A stretch of 64,000 nt of DNA from Micavibrio sp964400125 (GCA_964400125.1 CAYNSR010000004.1:62001-126000); one strand, 5' to 3'; positions 8,704-19,051 are shown, counted from the stretch's first letter. Made by a program: numbers and translations. The notes: generated by a model from the sequence alone, not told the origin.

Positions 8704-8763
8704 GATGTCGTTTCCTTGTGGTTGCCTGTTCAGATTTTTTTCTGGAGTGTTCGTGTGGCTACT

Positions 8764-8789
8764 AACCCGGCAAGGTGACCTTGCGTTCC
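8764..8789 (-). promoter_or_regulatory. EcfG-type promoter, minus strand
   Basis: On the minus strand GGAAC (8789-8785) is followed after exactly 17 bases by GGTT (8767-8764). This matches the alphaproteobacterial EcfG pattern GGAAC-N16/17-cGTT apart from the first -10 base. It points at the 60-aa hydrophilic gene, placing a start site near 8755 and a leader of roughly 50 nt with a good Shine-Dalgarno. Confidence 0.55.
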
Positions 8790-8805
8790 AGACGGCGGAA
8801 CCGTC

Positions 8806-8831
8806 GGAACTTTATGCGCCGGAAAACGGTT
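8806..8831 (+). promoter_or_regulatory. EcfG-type promoter, plus strand
   Basis: GGAAC (8806-8810), 17 bases, then GGTT (8828-8831), with the ATG of the DUF892 gene about 40 bp further on. It is back to back with the equivalent motif on the minus strand, so the pair would form a divergent promoter for both transcripts under the ECF sigma factor encoded 1.3 kb away. Confidence 0.6.
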
Positions 8832-8869
8832 TGGTTATCGCCGTCCCTGTAAGGCAAGGAGAATTTCTC

Positions 8870-9367
8870 ATGCATATCACAACAATGGAAAGCCTTTTTA
8901 TGGCCGCGCTTTCTGATCTCCATAATGCTGAAAAGCAGATTATCAAGGCTTTGCCCAAAATGGCCGGACAGGCTTCGGACGCAAATCTGAAGGCGATGCT
9001 TGAAAACTGCATAAGGGAAGCGGAAGGTCACATCGTCCGTCTGGACACGGCTTTTGTTTTTCTGGATGAAAAAATACGCTCTGATAAATGTGATGCGCTG
9101 GAAGGGTTGGTTCAGGAAGCAGAGGGCGTGACGAGACGGATAAAAAACAGGGCCGTCATGGATGCCGCGCTGATTGCCGTTGTACAAAAAATCGCGCATT
9201 ACCAGATTGCAAGCTATGGAACGTTGTGCGCGATAGCAAAAAATCTTGGTTATACGGAAGTTGCCTCTCTCCTGCATGAAACGCTGGAGGAAGAAAAGGC
9301 CGTGGATGAAAAATTGACCATGATTGCAAAATCTGGCGTCAATGAAAGAGCACAACGAGCGGCATGA
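8870..9367 (+). CDS. Ferritin-like DUF892 protein (YciE/YciF family)
   Basis: A 165-residue four-helix protein of the DUF892 family: METLF-like start (TTMESLFMAALSDLHNAEKQI), ALPKMAGQASDANLKAML, and later AHYQIASYGTLCAIAKNLG and ETLEEEKAVDEKL. The spaced Glu and His residues are those of ferritin-like di-metal folds. Family members are commonly stress induced (established for YciF-type proteins). The start has AAGGAG eight bases upstream and lies just after an EcfG-type promoter. First gene of a probable three-gene operon with the DUF883-like and holin-like genes. Confidence 0.88.
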   Translation: MHITTMESLFMAALSDLHNAEKQIIKALPKMAGQASDANLKAMLENCIREAEGHIVRLDTAFVFLDEKIRSDKCDALEGLVQEAEGVTRRIKNRAVMDAALIAVVQKIAHYQIASYGTLCAIAKNLGYTEVASLLHETLEEEKAVDEKLTMIAKSGVNERAQRAA

Positions 9368-9407
9368 TGCTATGATCGTGTCGCGTGAACCTTAAGGGAG
9401 GCGCATT

Positions 9408-9689
9408 ATGGATGAGAACAGGGCCGTAAAAGAGATTCTTGACAGTGCAGAAATGCAGGAAATCAAGGAAGATCTACGATCGTTGAAGACCAACGTGGTT
9501 ACGCTGGCGCACGATATCAGGGATGGCGGCGGTGCCGTTGCCAAGGATAGTTTATGGCATTTGCGCGCGGCCGGACAGGATGAGTTCCGGCGCATGGAGG
9601 AGCGTGTGCGGGAAAAGCCAGCCCAAAGCGTTGTTATTGCATTTTGCGCGGGGCTTGCTTTGAGCGTGTTTTTGGGAGCGCGCCGATAA
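9408..9689 (+). CDS. DUF883 (ElaB/YqjD-like) membrane-anchored protein
   Basis: A 93-residue protein with a long amphipathic helix (EIKEDLRSLKTNVVTLAHDIRD) and the typical C-terminal anchor: REKPAQSVVIAFCAGLALSVFLGARR-like end, i.e. an arginine-bracketed single membrane helix after a conserved K/HP-x-QS. Members of the ElaB/YqjD family are inner-membrane, stationary-phase proteins, some reported to bind ribosomes. It begins 40 bp after the DUF892 gene behind an AGGGAGG Shine-Dalgarno, and its stop overlaps the next ATG by one base. Confidence 0.82.
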   Translation: MDENRAVKEILDSAEMQEIKEDLRSLKTNVVTLAHDIRDGGGAVAKDSLWHLRAAGQDEFRRMEERVREKPAQSVVIAFCAGLALSVFLGARR

Positions 9690-10144
9690 TGGCCTCGGCG
9701 CAGGAAGCGCAGCGAAGCAATCTGACATCACTCATCCGGCAGATGGTGGTTGGTCAGGTCATGCGCAGCGGAGTTATGCGGAGCTTTGCACCAGAAGGAT
9801 TATTTTTGGTCTGGTTTGCCGCCGTCTGGGCGGTGCTTGGTTCCGGATTTTTGCTTTATGCCGGGTTTGTCACGCTACAGCTCCATTATAGTCATGATGT
9901 TGCGGCGTATCTGGTCGCTGCAGTAGCCTTCGGGTTTTCCATGATCGCGACCCTGACAGGCCTGCAGATCATGAAGAGGAAGGCGCGGCATCGTCAGGAA
10001 CACGATTCCGATCTGGCGCGGACGGTCGGAGATTTGTGCGATGTGATCGGAGATGAACTCGAATCACCTATTCGCGAAAACCCTAAAACTGCCCTGATGG
10101 TGGCAAGTCTGGCAGGTTTTTTTGCCGGAAACCGGGTACAATAA
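9689..10144 (+). CDS. Holin-like/YqjE-type inner-membrane protein
   Basis: A 151-residue protein with two adjacent membrane helices (LVWFAAVWAVLGSGFLLYAG and VAAYLVAAVAFGFSMIAT) and cytoplasmic ends, as in the phage-holin superfamily III/YqjE group that is commonly found beside DUF883 genes. The C-terminal stretch RENPKTALMVASLAGFFAG resembles the DUF883 anchor, so the two may have related topology. Start overlaps the previous stop (taATG), indicating one transcript. Likely role: cell-envelope stress adaptation; this is inference from neighbours. Confidence 0.7.
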   Translation: MASAQEAQRSNLTSLIRQMVVGQVMRSGVMRSFAPEGLFLVWFAAVWAVLGSGFLLYAGFVTLQLHYSHDVAAYLVAAVAFGFSMIATLTGLQIMKRKARHRQEHDSDLARTVGDLCDVIGDELESPIRENPKTALMVASLAGFFAGNRVQ

Positions 10145-10178
10145 TCCCTTGGTGGTAAAGGCAGAACATGTTTCGGCG

Positions 10179-10202
10179 GCCTGCTGTTCCCCCGCAGCAG
10201 GC
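10179..10202 (+). terminator. GC-rich hairpin after the stress operon (weak terminator candidate)
   Basis: GCCTGCTG and CAGCAGGC form an 8-bp stem around an eight-base loop, 35 bp after the holin-like gene. There is no T-tract, so intrinsic termination is uncertain; it may only be a 3' stabilising stem. Confidence 0.3.
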
Positions 10203-10272
10203 TGCCGTCCCATTCCTGAACTAATGGGAAAAAGATATTGCTGCCTGAGCGTGTTATGCTATAGAGGCGAAC

Positions 10273-10497
10273 ATGACAGAAGAACGCATTATCCGCATTG
10301 AGATGATCTTGGCGCATCAGGAGCGCCAGATTCAGGATTTAAGCGAAATGATCGCCCTGCAATGGCAGCAGATCGCGTTGCTGGGCCGACAGCTTGAAAT
10401 GGCGCAAGACAGGCTCGGCAGTCTTGGTGCGACTGACAAGACCGATACCCTGTCAGTCGCGGAAATGGCGGCGCTGGAAAAGCCGCCGCATTACTGA
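10273..10497 (+). CDS. slyX: SlyX family protein
   Basis: A 74-residue coiled-coil protein: a heptad-like N-terminal helix (IIRIEMILAHQERQIQDL, then QWQQIALLGRQLEMAQDRL) and the characteristic C-terminal PPHY end of SlyX. The biochemical role of SlyX is not established. The gene is short but has a clear start, normal codon use and lies alone between the stress operon and the convergent upp gene, whose stop is 19 bp away. Confidence 0.85.
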   Translation: MTEERIIRIEMILAHQERQIQDLSEMIALQWQQIALLGRQLEMAQDRLGSLGATDKTDTLSVAEMAALEKPPHY

Positions 10498-10516
10498 TCG
10501 GGTTATGCGCGTTATT

Positions 10517-11149
10517 TCATTTGGTCCCGAAAATCCGGTCCCCGGCATCGCCGATCCCGGGCAGGATATAGCCGTGTTCGTTCAGTTCCCGGTCGATTGC
10601 TGCCGTATAGATGTCAATATCCGGATGAGCCTCAAGCAGGGTTTGTATCCCCGCAGGCGAGGCAATAAGGCAGAGAAATTTGATATCCCCGGCATCCTGA
10701 TCCTTGACCCGGTCAACGGCAGCGACGGCGGAATGCCCGGTCGCCAGCATCGGATCGACGATGATCACCCGGCGCGTGGCCAGATCGTCGGGAAATTTCA
10801 GGTAATATTCAATCGGGATCAGCCTTTCGGGGTCGCGGTACAAGCCAATATGCCCGACACGGGCGGAGGGAACCAGTTCAAGCAAGCCATCGAGAAACCC
10901 GTTTCCGGCGCGCAGGATGGAAACCAGACAGAGCTTCTTGCCGGAGAGTCGTTGCGCCGTCATCTTTTCCAGCGGCGTTTCAATCTCTACATCTTCCGTA
11001 GGCAGATCGCGGAGCAGTTCATATCCCATCAGCAGCGACACTTCCCGCAGCAGATCGCGGAATTCGTTGGTGGATGTGTTCCTGTCACGCAGCAGCGCCA
11101 GTTTATGGCGAATGAGAGGATGGTCGATAACGTGTACATTTTCAGACAT
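10517..11149 (-). CDS. upp: Uracil phosphoribosyltransferase
   Basis: Upp makes UMP from uracil and PRPP. The 210-residue protein is full length, with SILRAGNGFLDG, the PRPP-binding loop VDPMLATGHSA and the uracil-binding segment EHGYILPGIGDAGDR. It lies 23 bp downstream of the URC1-like gene on the same strand, so the two are probably cotranscribed. In that setting it may feed the URC uracil-degradation pathway, in which a phosphoribosyltransferase is required, as well as ordinary salvage. Confidence 0.97.
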   Translation of the reverse strand: MSENVHVIDHPLIRHKLALLRDRNTSTNEFRDLLREVSLLMGYELLRDLPTEDVEIETPLEKMTAQRLSGKKLCLVSILRAGNGFLDGLLELVPSARVGHIGLYRDPERLIPIEYYLKFPDDLATRRVIIVDPMLATGHSAVAAVDRVKDQDAGDIKFLCLIASPAGIQTLLEAHPDIDIYTAAIDRELNEHGYILPGIGDAGDRIFGTK

Positions 11150-11172
11150 TTTTATAGCGTTCCTTTAAAAAG

Positions 11173-12438
11173 TTATTCTTCCAGCTTGCGACCCTGAATC
11201 CGGTGCAGCGTTTCTGTATCTGCGATTTGATCGGGGTCGGATACGAAATATCCGGCGGCTTTTTTGGCCTCCATTTCGACGGCGGCATCCGGCGGGATCA
11301 GTTCCGGCGGGATAGGAATGCGCTCGACGATTTCAATGCCGTGCTTGGCCAGCGCATCGAATTTCATATTGCTCATCGAAGCAAACCGATGAATTTTTTT
11401 GATGCCGAGCCAGTGGAATACATCCGGCATCAATTCCTGAAAGCGCATGTCCTGTACCCCGGCCACACATTCCGTGCGTTCGAAATATTTAGCGGCGGAA
11501 TCTCCGCCTTCTTGCCGTTTGCGGGCGTTATAGACAAGGAATTTTGTGACCTCGCCCAGCGCACGGCCTTCCTTGCGGTTGTAGACGACCAGACCGCAGC
11601 CGCCTTTTTGTGCTGTCTCAATACAGATTTCAATGCCGTGACAGAGATAGGGGCGGCAGGTGCAAATATCGGAGCCGAACACATCCGATCCGTTGCATTC
11701 GTCATGCACACGGCAGGCCAGCGGCACATCCGGATCGTGAATGGTGCTGACGTCGCCCATGAAATATAGTGTATGCCCACCGATCGGGGGCAGGAAGACT
11801 TTCAGGTCGGGGCGCGTGACCAGTTCGGGGAACATACCGCCGGAATTTTCAAACAAGGAGCGGCGCAATTCGTTTTCATCGACATCAAGGCGTTTGGCCA
11901 TGCCGGGCAAGTGCCAGACCGGGTCAATCGCCGCCTTGGTAACGCGCACATCACCGTTTTCCTTCAGAATTTTGCCATCGGGCTTCAGGCGTCCGGCGCG
12001 GACCGCATCGTGGATTTCCGGCAGGTTTATGTGTGCCTTGGTCACGGCGATGGTCGGGCGGACATCAAGACCCTTGAGACGGTGTTCCTCGAAAGCCTCA
12101 CCCACCATGTGGCCCCACGGGTCGAGGCTGACGATGCGGTCGGCTTCGAACCATTGCGGATGCGGGCCGATTTTTTCCGGCGGTGCGGTATTGTGCAAAT
12201 CGGGTACATGCAGGGGATCAAGCGCTCCCGTGGCTACCGCCACCGCACGGTAAATCGAATAGGCTCCGGCATAGGCGCCGATGACATTCGACTGGGCGTG
12301 ATCGGCCATGCTGGCGATCAGCGGTCCGCGTTCCTGCAATGTCTGTGCACCCCAGTTGATTTTGGGGATCTTGCCGTCCTTGGGTGGATGGGATGTCAGG
12401 ACGATATGCGACGGATTATTGGTACGATTTTTTTTCAT
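11173..12438 (-). CDS. GTP cyclohydrolase II-like protein, URC1 type (uracil catabolism)
   Basis: A 421-residue protein with a RibA-like C-terminal half but a long N-terminal domain (HIVLTSHPPKDG, NVIGAYAGAYSIYRA, IVSLDPWGHM, ITVTKAHINLPE-like) that true RibA lacks. This architecture is that of URC1, the cyclohydrolase homologue of the URC pyrimidine-degradation route rather than riboflavin synthesis. The zinc cysteines are present in HDECNGSD and SDICTC. The start MKKNRTNN is chosen because the conserved domain begins directly after it; in-frame ATGs up to 12516 are alternatives. Cotranscribed with upp; divergent from mmsA. URC4 (DUF1688) is not in the window. Confidence 0.82.
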   Translation of the reverse strand: MKKNRTNNPSHIVLTSHPPKDGKIPKINWGAQTLQERGPLIASMADHAQSNVIGAYAGAYSIYRAVAVATGALDPLHVPDLHNTAPPEKIGPHPQWFEADRIVSLDPWGHMVGEAFEEHRLKGLDVRPTIAVTKAHINLPEIHDAVRAGRLKPDGKILKENGDVRVTKAAIDPVWHLPGMAKRLDVDENELRRSLFENSGGMFPELVTRPDLKVFLPPIGGHTLYFMGDVSTIHDPDVPLACRVHDECNGSDVFGSDICTCRPYLCHGIEICIETAQKGGCGLVVYNRKEGRALGEVTKFLVYNARKRQEGGDSAAKYFERTECVAGVQDMRFQELMPDVFHWLGIKKIHRFASMSNMKFDALAKHGIEIVERIPIPPELIPPDAAVEMEAKKAAGYFVSDPDQIADTETLHRIQGRKLEE

Positions 12439-12494
12439 GATGTGGTTTGTTTTGACCCTGTTTCGGAAAACCATAGTGAATATATGTGTAAAAC

Positions 12495-12507
12495 GTGACT
12501 TTGTCAC
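12495..12507. promoter_or_regulatory. Palindrome GTGAC-N3-GTCAC between urc1 and mmsA
   Basis: A perfect 5-bp dyad with a 3-bp spacer sits near the middle of the 166-bp divergent gap. Its position would suit a repressor or activator controlling both directions. No regulator gene is adjacent, so the binding protein is unknown. Confidence 0.35.
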
Positions 12508-12604
12508 CTCACACAATCATGTTGCGAAGCAGCAGGGGCGATTCTGGTGACGCTCCGGCAAAATGCTGGTAGAACCATCTGGGCCGATCAAGGAGAATGA
12601 TACC

Positions 12605-14110
<1,506 letters not shown>

Positions 14111-14192
14111 CGCCCGGCCCCATTTTTAGACATAATGCATGAAGTGTCGTGCTGGATAACGGATTGAAAGAACGGGAATTTCCCGGATTTCA

Positions 14193-14221
14193 GCCCTTTG
14201 TGAATGAAAGGGCAAGTTTTT
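14193..14221 (+). terminator. Rho-independent terminator after mmsA
   Basis: GCCCTTT and AAAGGGC form a perfect 7-bp stem with a seven-base loop, followed by AAG and five T residues. It lies about 80 bp after the mmsA stop. Confidence 0.65.
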
Positions 14222-14296
14222 CTTGGCCTTATTTTCCGCAATCGCTATAGTCTTTCCCATTATCCGGAAAACAAAAACAGCGACGAAAGAACGTCC

Positions 14297-16351
14297 ATGG
14301 CAGGAGAGCCCCGCAGGGCAGGCGACTCGCGTAATTCGCAAGTGATTCATCTTCTCGAGGAACTGGGGGACCGGCTGGTCCGCAGCGAGAAGGAACGCTT
14401 TACCGTGCGCGTGGAACTGGCCGATGCCCGTGAAGCGTTGAGCCAGCTCGAAAATCGCGCCGAACAGACGGAGCGGATTTTCCTGACGATTCAAGATCGC
14501 ATCAACAAACAGGAAAGCGTGGAAACCCGCCTGTTGAAACGGCAGGAGGAACTGGAGCGCCTGACTCTCGAAAACGCGGCCCGTCTGGAGCGCACCGAAG
14601 CCCTGACCAGCAAGATCGAAGAGGCGATCATCCTGCAAAACCGCCTTGCCCGCCGTCTGGAACGCACGGCGCAGGACAAGGCCCGGATTCTGAGCAAGAT
14701 CGAACGGATAGAGGCCAGCATAGAAGATGCGCGCGAGGTGTTCGGCGCGAATGCCGTGACCCGCTCCTCCACAGTCATTCCACAACCCGCCAATAACGAT
14801 ACGCCCCCAACGGCGGAAATCTGGTGGACGAAACCGCTGCGGACTCAAGTGGCGCTGATTGCCAGTGTCCTGACCGGCGGGGCGCTGATGATTCTGGCCG
14901 TGTCGCAACTGGTCGCGCACTGGCCGCAATCCGCAATCGTTCCGGGTGACGCGCCTGTGGTTGTCGCGGCACAGGAAAACTCCCCGCCCACACCGCCGCA
15001 GGACATATCCGAGAGTACCGATGCAACGGAACTGGCGGCCTATAATGGTGGCAGCACCATGGGCGATACATCTGCATTGGCGCGGCAAATGGACGCGGAC
15101 CCGGATGCGGTAGCCGCGGCGTTGAACCGGATCGAACCATCGGTCTCCGGCGCGGTGGCAGAGGCCGATAAAGGAAGCGATGCCGGAACAGAAGATGTCT
15201 CTGCGCCATCCGCAGCGGAGGCAATTCTTGATCCGCAGCCGGTGTCTTTCGCGCCGCAGACCGTAACGCAGGAGCCTGCGCAATTGTCGGATGTAGATGC
15301 GTTTGTCAGTGCGGCGATTGATTCACGTCGTTCCCTGAAAGAAAGAATCAATCCGGATGCGGCGCTTCCCGCCGTCATAAAGCAGGTCGAAGCCAAGGCC
15401 TTTGAAGGTGTGCCGGAAGCACAGCACGATCTGGCCGCAATCTATACCGCCGGGCATGGCGGCGTCACCGTGGATTACAGCAAGGCCGCACTCTGGTTTC
15501 AGGAAGCCGCCGTCAACGGCATCGCCAATGCCCGCTACAATCTCGGCGTCTTGTATCATCAGGGGCTGGGCGTGGAGCGCGATGTGAACAAGGCCATCAA
15601 CTGGTACCGCGCCGCTGCCGCGCTGGGCCACCCGGAGGCGCAATATAATCTCGGCATCGCCTATATCGAAGGAATCGGAACGCAATACAATCCGCGCGTT
15701 GCTGCCGATTATTTCCAGACTGCAGCACAAGGCGGCGTGACCGAGGCGGCCTATAATCTCGGCCTGATCCATGAAAACGGGTTGCTGGGCGATCCAGACA
15801 TGAACGAAGCGGTGTTCTGGTACAAATTATCGTCGGATTACAATCCAGAAGCGCGCGTGGCCTTTGACCAGATCGTCAAGGCCATGACCCTGAAACCGGC
15901 GGATATCAGCCGTATCGTCAAGGAATACGGCGCGGTTTACGGTTTTGATGCAAACGGCCAGCCATTGCCGCAGAAAAAATCCGCCGTTGAAAAAAAATCG
16001 ACTCCCACGACGATAGCAACCGCAACCGCGCAGCCTTTGCGTACCGCCGATCAGGCGATGCCCGCCGCGCCGCTGACGCTGAACGATATTCCGCCCCTGA
16101 CGCCGGAGGAGACGAAAAGCCTGCTCGGGGTGACCAAGGGACAGGCTCTGGTCGCGCAGGTGCAGGAACAGCTTGTCCGCATGGGCCTCTATCCCGGTCC
16201 GGCAGACGGTTTCAGCGGTCCCCAGACCGAAGATGCTGTCCGTACCTACCAGGCTCGCAATAAACTGCCTGTGACGGGAAAGGTTTCCGAAGATCTGCTG
16301 GTGCATATGCTGGCGACGGAACTGAACGCTGCGGCGGGGATGACGGAATAG
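14297..16351 (+). CDS. PodJ-like polarity protein (coiled coil, membrane helix, Sel1 repeats, peptidoglycan-binding)
   Basis: A 684-residue bitopic protein. Residues about 15-140 are a long charged coiled coil (e.g. ENRAEQTERIFLTIQDRIN); a single membrane helix lies near 183-206 (VALIASVLTGGALMILAVSQ); an acidic low-complexity linker follows; four Sel1/TPR-like repeats span about 375-511 (ARYNLGVLYHQGLGVERD and AQYNLGIAYIEGIGTQYN); a peptidoglycan-binding-1 domain closes the protein near 615-675 (LVRMGLYPGPADG). This order matches Caulobacter PodJ in miniature, so a role in polar localisation or envelope attachment is inferred. The start MAGEPRR has a GAAAG upstream and skips a hydrophobic upstream extension. 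It ends 3 bp from convergent ispE. Confidence 0.72.
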   Translation: MAGEPRRAGDSRNSQVIHLLEELGDRLVRSEKERFTVRVELADAREALSQLENRAEQTERIFLTIQDRINKQESVETRLLKRQEELERLTLENAARLERTEALTSKIEEAIILQNRLARRLERTAQDKARILSKIERIEASIEDAREVFGANAVTRSSTVIPQPANNDTPPTAEIWWTKPLRTQVALIASVLTGGALMILAVSQLVAHWPQSAIVPGDAPVVVAAQENSPPTPPQDISESTDATELAAYNGGSTMGDTSALARQMDADPDAVAAALNRIEPSVSGAVAEADKGSDAGTEDVSAPSAAEAILDPQPVSFAPQTVTQEPAQLSDVDAFVSAAIDSRRSLKERINPDAALPAVIKQVEAKAFEGVPEAQHDLAAIYTAGHGGVTVDYSKAALWFQEAAVNGIANARYNLGVLYHQGLGVERDVNKAINWYRAAAALGHPEAQYNLGIAYIEGIGTQYNPRVAADYFQTAAQGGVTEAAYNLGLIHENGLLGDPDMNEAVFWYKLSSDYNPEARVAFDQIVKAMTLKPADISRIVKEYGAVYGFDANGQPLPQKKSAVEKKSTPTTIATATAQPLRTADQAMPAAPLTLNDIPPLTPEETKSLLGVTKGQALVAQVQEQLVRMGLYPGPADGFSGPQTEDAVRTYQARNKLPVTGKVSEDLLVHMLATELNAAAGMTE

Positions 16352-16354
16352 CTG

Positions 16355-17251
16355 TCAGTATCGTTCCGGACTGTTGATGGTTCCGGTTCTGACCCACCAG
16401 CGTGGACGGGTCATGGATATTTCTTCCGCTGCGGTACTTGCCTCGTCCGCATTGCTGAATAATCCGAAAACGCTTGCGCCGCTGCCGCTCATCCGGGCGA
16501 GGCGGCAGCCTTTGGTTCCTTGCAGGGCGCGCAGAACATCGTGTATTTCCGGGACGAGCTCCAGTGCTGCCGGGGTCAGGTCGTTTTCCTGCGCGACCAG
16601 AAAGTCGATAAAGGCGTCCGGGTCGGTCAGGGTGTCGGGATAGGTGAGCTCACCCCGCATCGGGCCGATAAAGCGGCGAAAGACCTCCGGTGTCGGACAA
16701 TGTTTGCCCGGATTGACCAGCACGACGGGTATTTCCGGCAGGTTCGGAATATGGTCGAGAATATTGCCAATACCGCGCATGCGGACAGGGGCGCAACGCA
16801 GGCAGGCAGGCACATCCGCCCCAAGATCGCGCATCAGCCTCGGCAGGAAGGCGGTGGAAAGCGGTACTTTCCACATATCCATCAGCCCCCACAACACCGC
16901 CGCCGCGTCTGCTGATCCGCCGCCGAGGCCGGAGGCAAGAGGGATATTTTTTGTCAGGGTGATGCGCAGGTTGTCCGTACGGCCCGTGTGCCGCGCCAGC
17001 GACCGCGCGGCACGGACGGCCAGATTGCCTGACGCGGGGGAAGAATCCCTTTCCCGGACACCGAAGGCGTCTGCATAGGGGCCGTTGACAAGCAATTGAA
17101 AATCATTGGCGGGTTCAATCACGATCCTGTCGCCGATATCGGCAAACACCACGAGCGAATCGAGCTCGTGATAGCCGTCATCGCGTTTTTGCGTGACATG
17201 CAGATAGAGATTGATTTTTGCCGGGGCAAATAATGTGGCGCGCTCAGCCAT
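16355..17251 (-). CDS. ispE: 4-diphosphocytidyl-2-C-methyl-D-erythritol kinase
   Basis: IspE phosphorylates CDP-methylerythritol in the non-mevalonate isoprenoid pathway. The 298-residue GHMP kinase shows FAPAKINLYLHV at the N-terminus, the ATP-binding PLASGLGGGSADAAAVLWGL and the C-terminal MSGSGASVFGLF. It begins 9 bp after the TPR gene on the same strand, so the two are cotranscribed. Confidence 0.96.
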   Translation of the reverse strand: MAERATLFAPAKINLYLHVTQKRDDGYHELDSLVVFADIGDRIVIEPANDFQLLVNGPYADAFGVRERDSSPASGNLAVRAARSLARHTGRTDNLRITLTKNIPLASGLGGGSADAAAVLWGLMDMWKVPLSTAFLPRLMRDLGADVPACLRCAPVRMRGIGNILDHIPNLPEIPVVLVNPGKHCPTPEVFRRFIGPMRGELTYPDTLTDPDAFIDFLVAQENDLTPAALELVPEIHDVLRALQGTKGCRLARMSGSGASVFGLFSNADEASTAAEEISMTRPRWWVRTGTINSPERY

Positions 17252-17260
17252 AGGGGCGCT

Positions 17261-19051
17261 CTAGCGTTCCATGGGTGAATCGATCTTTCCCTGCGCCTGC
17301 TTAGTTTTTTCCTCCACATCAAGGCCGCGGGTCAGTTTGGCAGAGAGGGTTTCGCGGGCCTGTGGGTCCTTGGCGTAATTTTTTGCCCGTTCCCACTGAA
17401 ATTTCGCTTCGAGCTTGCGTCCGACACGCCAATAGGCATCGCCCAGATGTTCGTTGATAGTCGGGTCGTAGGGCAATAGCTGCACCGCCTGTTCAAGATG
17501 CGGGACAGCTTTGTTGAACTGGCCAGATTTGTAATAGGCCCATCCGACGGAATCGGTGATGTAGCCGTCATTCGGGCGCAAAGCCGATGCCCGCAATAGC
17601 ATTTTCATCGATTCGTCGATATGCATTCCCTGATCGACCCAGCCATAGCCGAGATAATTGAGCAGATAGGGATGGTCGGGATTATAGGCAAGGGCGGCTT
17701 TCAGGTCGGCCTCCGCCTTGTCCCACTGGCCGAGACGTTCATAGACCATGCCTCTTGCGTAGAGCAGATGCCAGTATTCCGCCGGGAGGGGATCGGGCAG
17801 TTTTTCCGCGATGGCATTGTAAATTTCGAGAGCTTTTTTAAAGTCTTCCTTGCCGCGATAAAGATCGCCCATCCGGATCATGGAGTCGGGGTCCTTGTGT
17901 TTGTCGTAGAGTGCTGTCAGAAGCCCCACGGCGTCATTCATGCGCCCGTCTTCAAACAGCAACTCCGCCGAAGCATGTTGGGCATCGAGATAGGCGGGGT
18001 GAGTTTCAGGGATAGCACGGTATTGGGCCAGTGCTTCGTCGATCTGGCCGCTACGCGCGTTCGAGGACGCGATCAGGATGCGGGCATCGGTCAGGCCGGG
18101 GTCCATGTTCAGGGCCATTTCCGCGAAGACACGGGCGCTGACATCGCTTTGTTCCTGATACAGGATGCGGGCGAGATCATAGATTGCCCGGGCGGCACCT
18201 TGCGCCGGACTGGTCATGGAAAAGACCGGGACAAGTGTTTTGATGTCTCCTTTTTTCTCGGCCAGTTCTATTTTTTGCAACAGCGTATCAGAACCGCCCT
18301 TTTGTGCCTGTAACGCCTTGTAGATGTTCAGTGCGTCCTGTTGGCGACCGGAGACAGCCATCAGGTCGGCGGAACGCTCGACTTCTTCCGCAGTCAGGCC
18401 GCTCGGGGCCAGAATCGTTTCCGCAAACTGAAAAATGTCATCCGGGGGACGCTTCATGTATACGGCGATCAGCCCGCCATGCCATGCGTGGATGGTGGAG
18501 CCCTTCAGGGCATCGGTTTTATAAATGTTTTTCCCGGCATTGGCCCAGCTTTCCAGCAACGGCAGGACGAATTCGGTCATATCGCCTTTGGGCATGGCCG
18601 CGATGACTTTCAGGCTTTCATCGTAATTTCCGGCCGCAAGTGCGTTGGTGGCAAGGATAAGATTGGCAAGCCCGTCATCCGGCTCGAGCGCCACGAGCGC
18701 CTGCGCCCGCGTCCCGGCCAGATCATGTTGCCCGGAACCGGCGGCCAGCACCATGGACTGGCGGATGAGTTCCTTGTTTCCGGGATCTTTTTGCAAGATA
18801 TGGTCGAGAAGCTGGGTGGCCTTTTTCCAGTCGTTCTGATTTTGGGCGTAATGACTGGACAGATAGGCCCCGGCTGTAGACTGGCCCATCGGTATCACGG
18901 GTGCCACGGTTTCGCCGCTGGCGGGTTCGAGAAGAACCGGCATCTCTGCAGAAAGCGGCTGTGGGGTCAGGCCGCCATTTGCGAGCAGGACGACGATGCA
19001 GGCGGCCATCGCGGTTCCGAGAAGAGTCTTGCGTGTCATGGGCGTTCTCAT
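17261..19051 (-). CDS. Exported TPR-repeat protein, 596 aa
   Basis: The N-terminus (MTRKTLLGTAMAACIVVLLANGG) is a signal peptide; the mature part consists of tetratricopeptide repeats, clearest towards the C-terminus (ARGMVYERLGQWDKAEADLKAALAYNP, YLLNYLGYGWVDQG, VGWAYYKSGQFNKAVPHLEQA). Such proteins act as periplasmic or outer-membrane scaffolds; the particular partner is not deducible. The ATG at 19051 is supported by AAGGGA seven bases upstream. It lies between ETF-QO and ispE on the same strand, a grouping common in alphaproteobacteria. Confidence 0.82.
   Translation of the reverse strand: MRTPMTRKTLLGTAMAACIVVLLANGGLTPQPLSAEMPVLLEPASGETVAPVIPMGQSTAGAYLSSHYAQNQNDWKKATQLLDHILQKDPGNKELIRQSMVLAAGSGQHDLAGTRAQALVALEPDDGLANLILATNALAAGNYDESLKVIAAMPKGDMTEFVLPLLESWANAGKNIYKTDALKGSTIHAWHGGLIAVYMKRPPDDIFQFAETILAPSGLTAEEVERSADLMAVSGRQQDALNIYKALQAQKGGSDTLLQKIELAEKKGDIKTLVPVFSMTSPAQGAARAIYDLARILYQEQSDVSARVFAEMALNMDPGLTDARILIASSNARSGQIDEALAQYRAIPETHPAYLDAQHASAELLFEDGRMNDAVGLLTALYDKHKDPDSMIRMGDLYRGKEDFKKALEIYNAIAEKLPDPLPAEYWHLLYARGMVYERLGQWDKAEADLKAALAYNPDHPYLLNYLGYGWVDQGMHIDESMKMLLRASALRPNDGYITDSVGWAYYKSGQFNKAVPHLEQAVQLLPYDPTINEHLGDAYWRVGRKLEAKFQWERAKNYAKDPQARETLSAKLTRGLDVEEKTKQAQGKIDSPMER

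Noticed and set aside
14126..15283. Long open frame of 385 codons on the minus strand opposite the PodJ-like gene
   Set aside because: Very rich in Arg, Gly, Cys and His without a recognisable domain; it is the antisense shadow of a real, well-supported gene.
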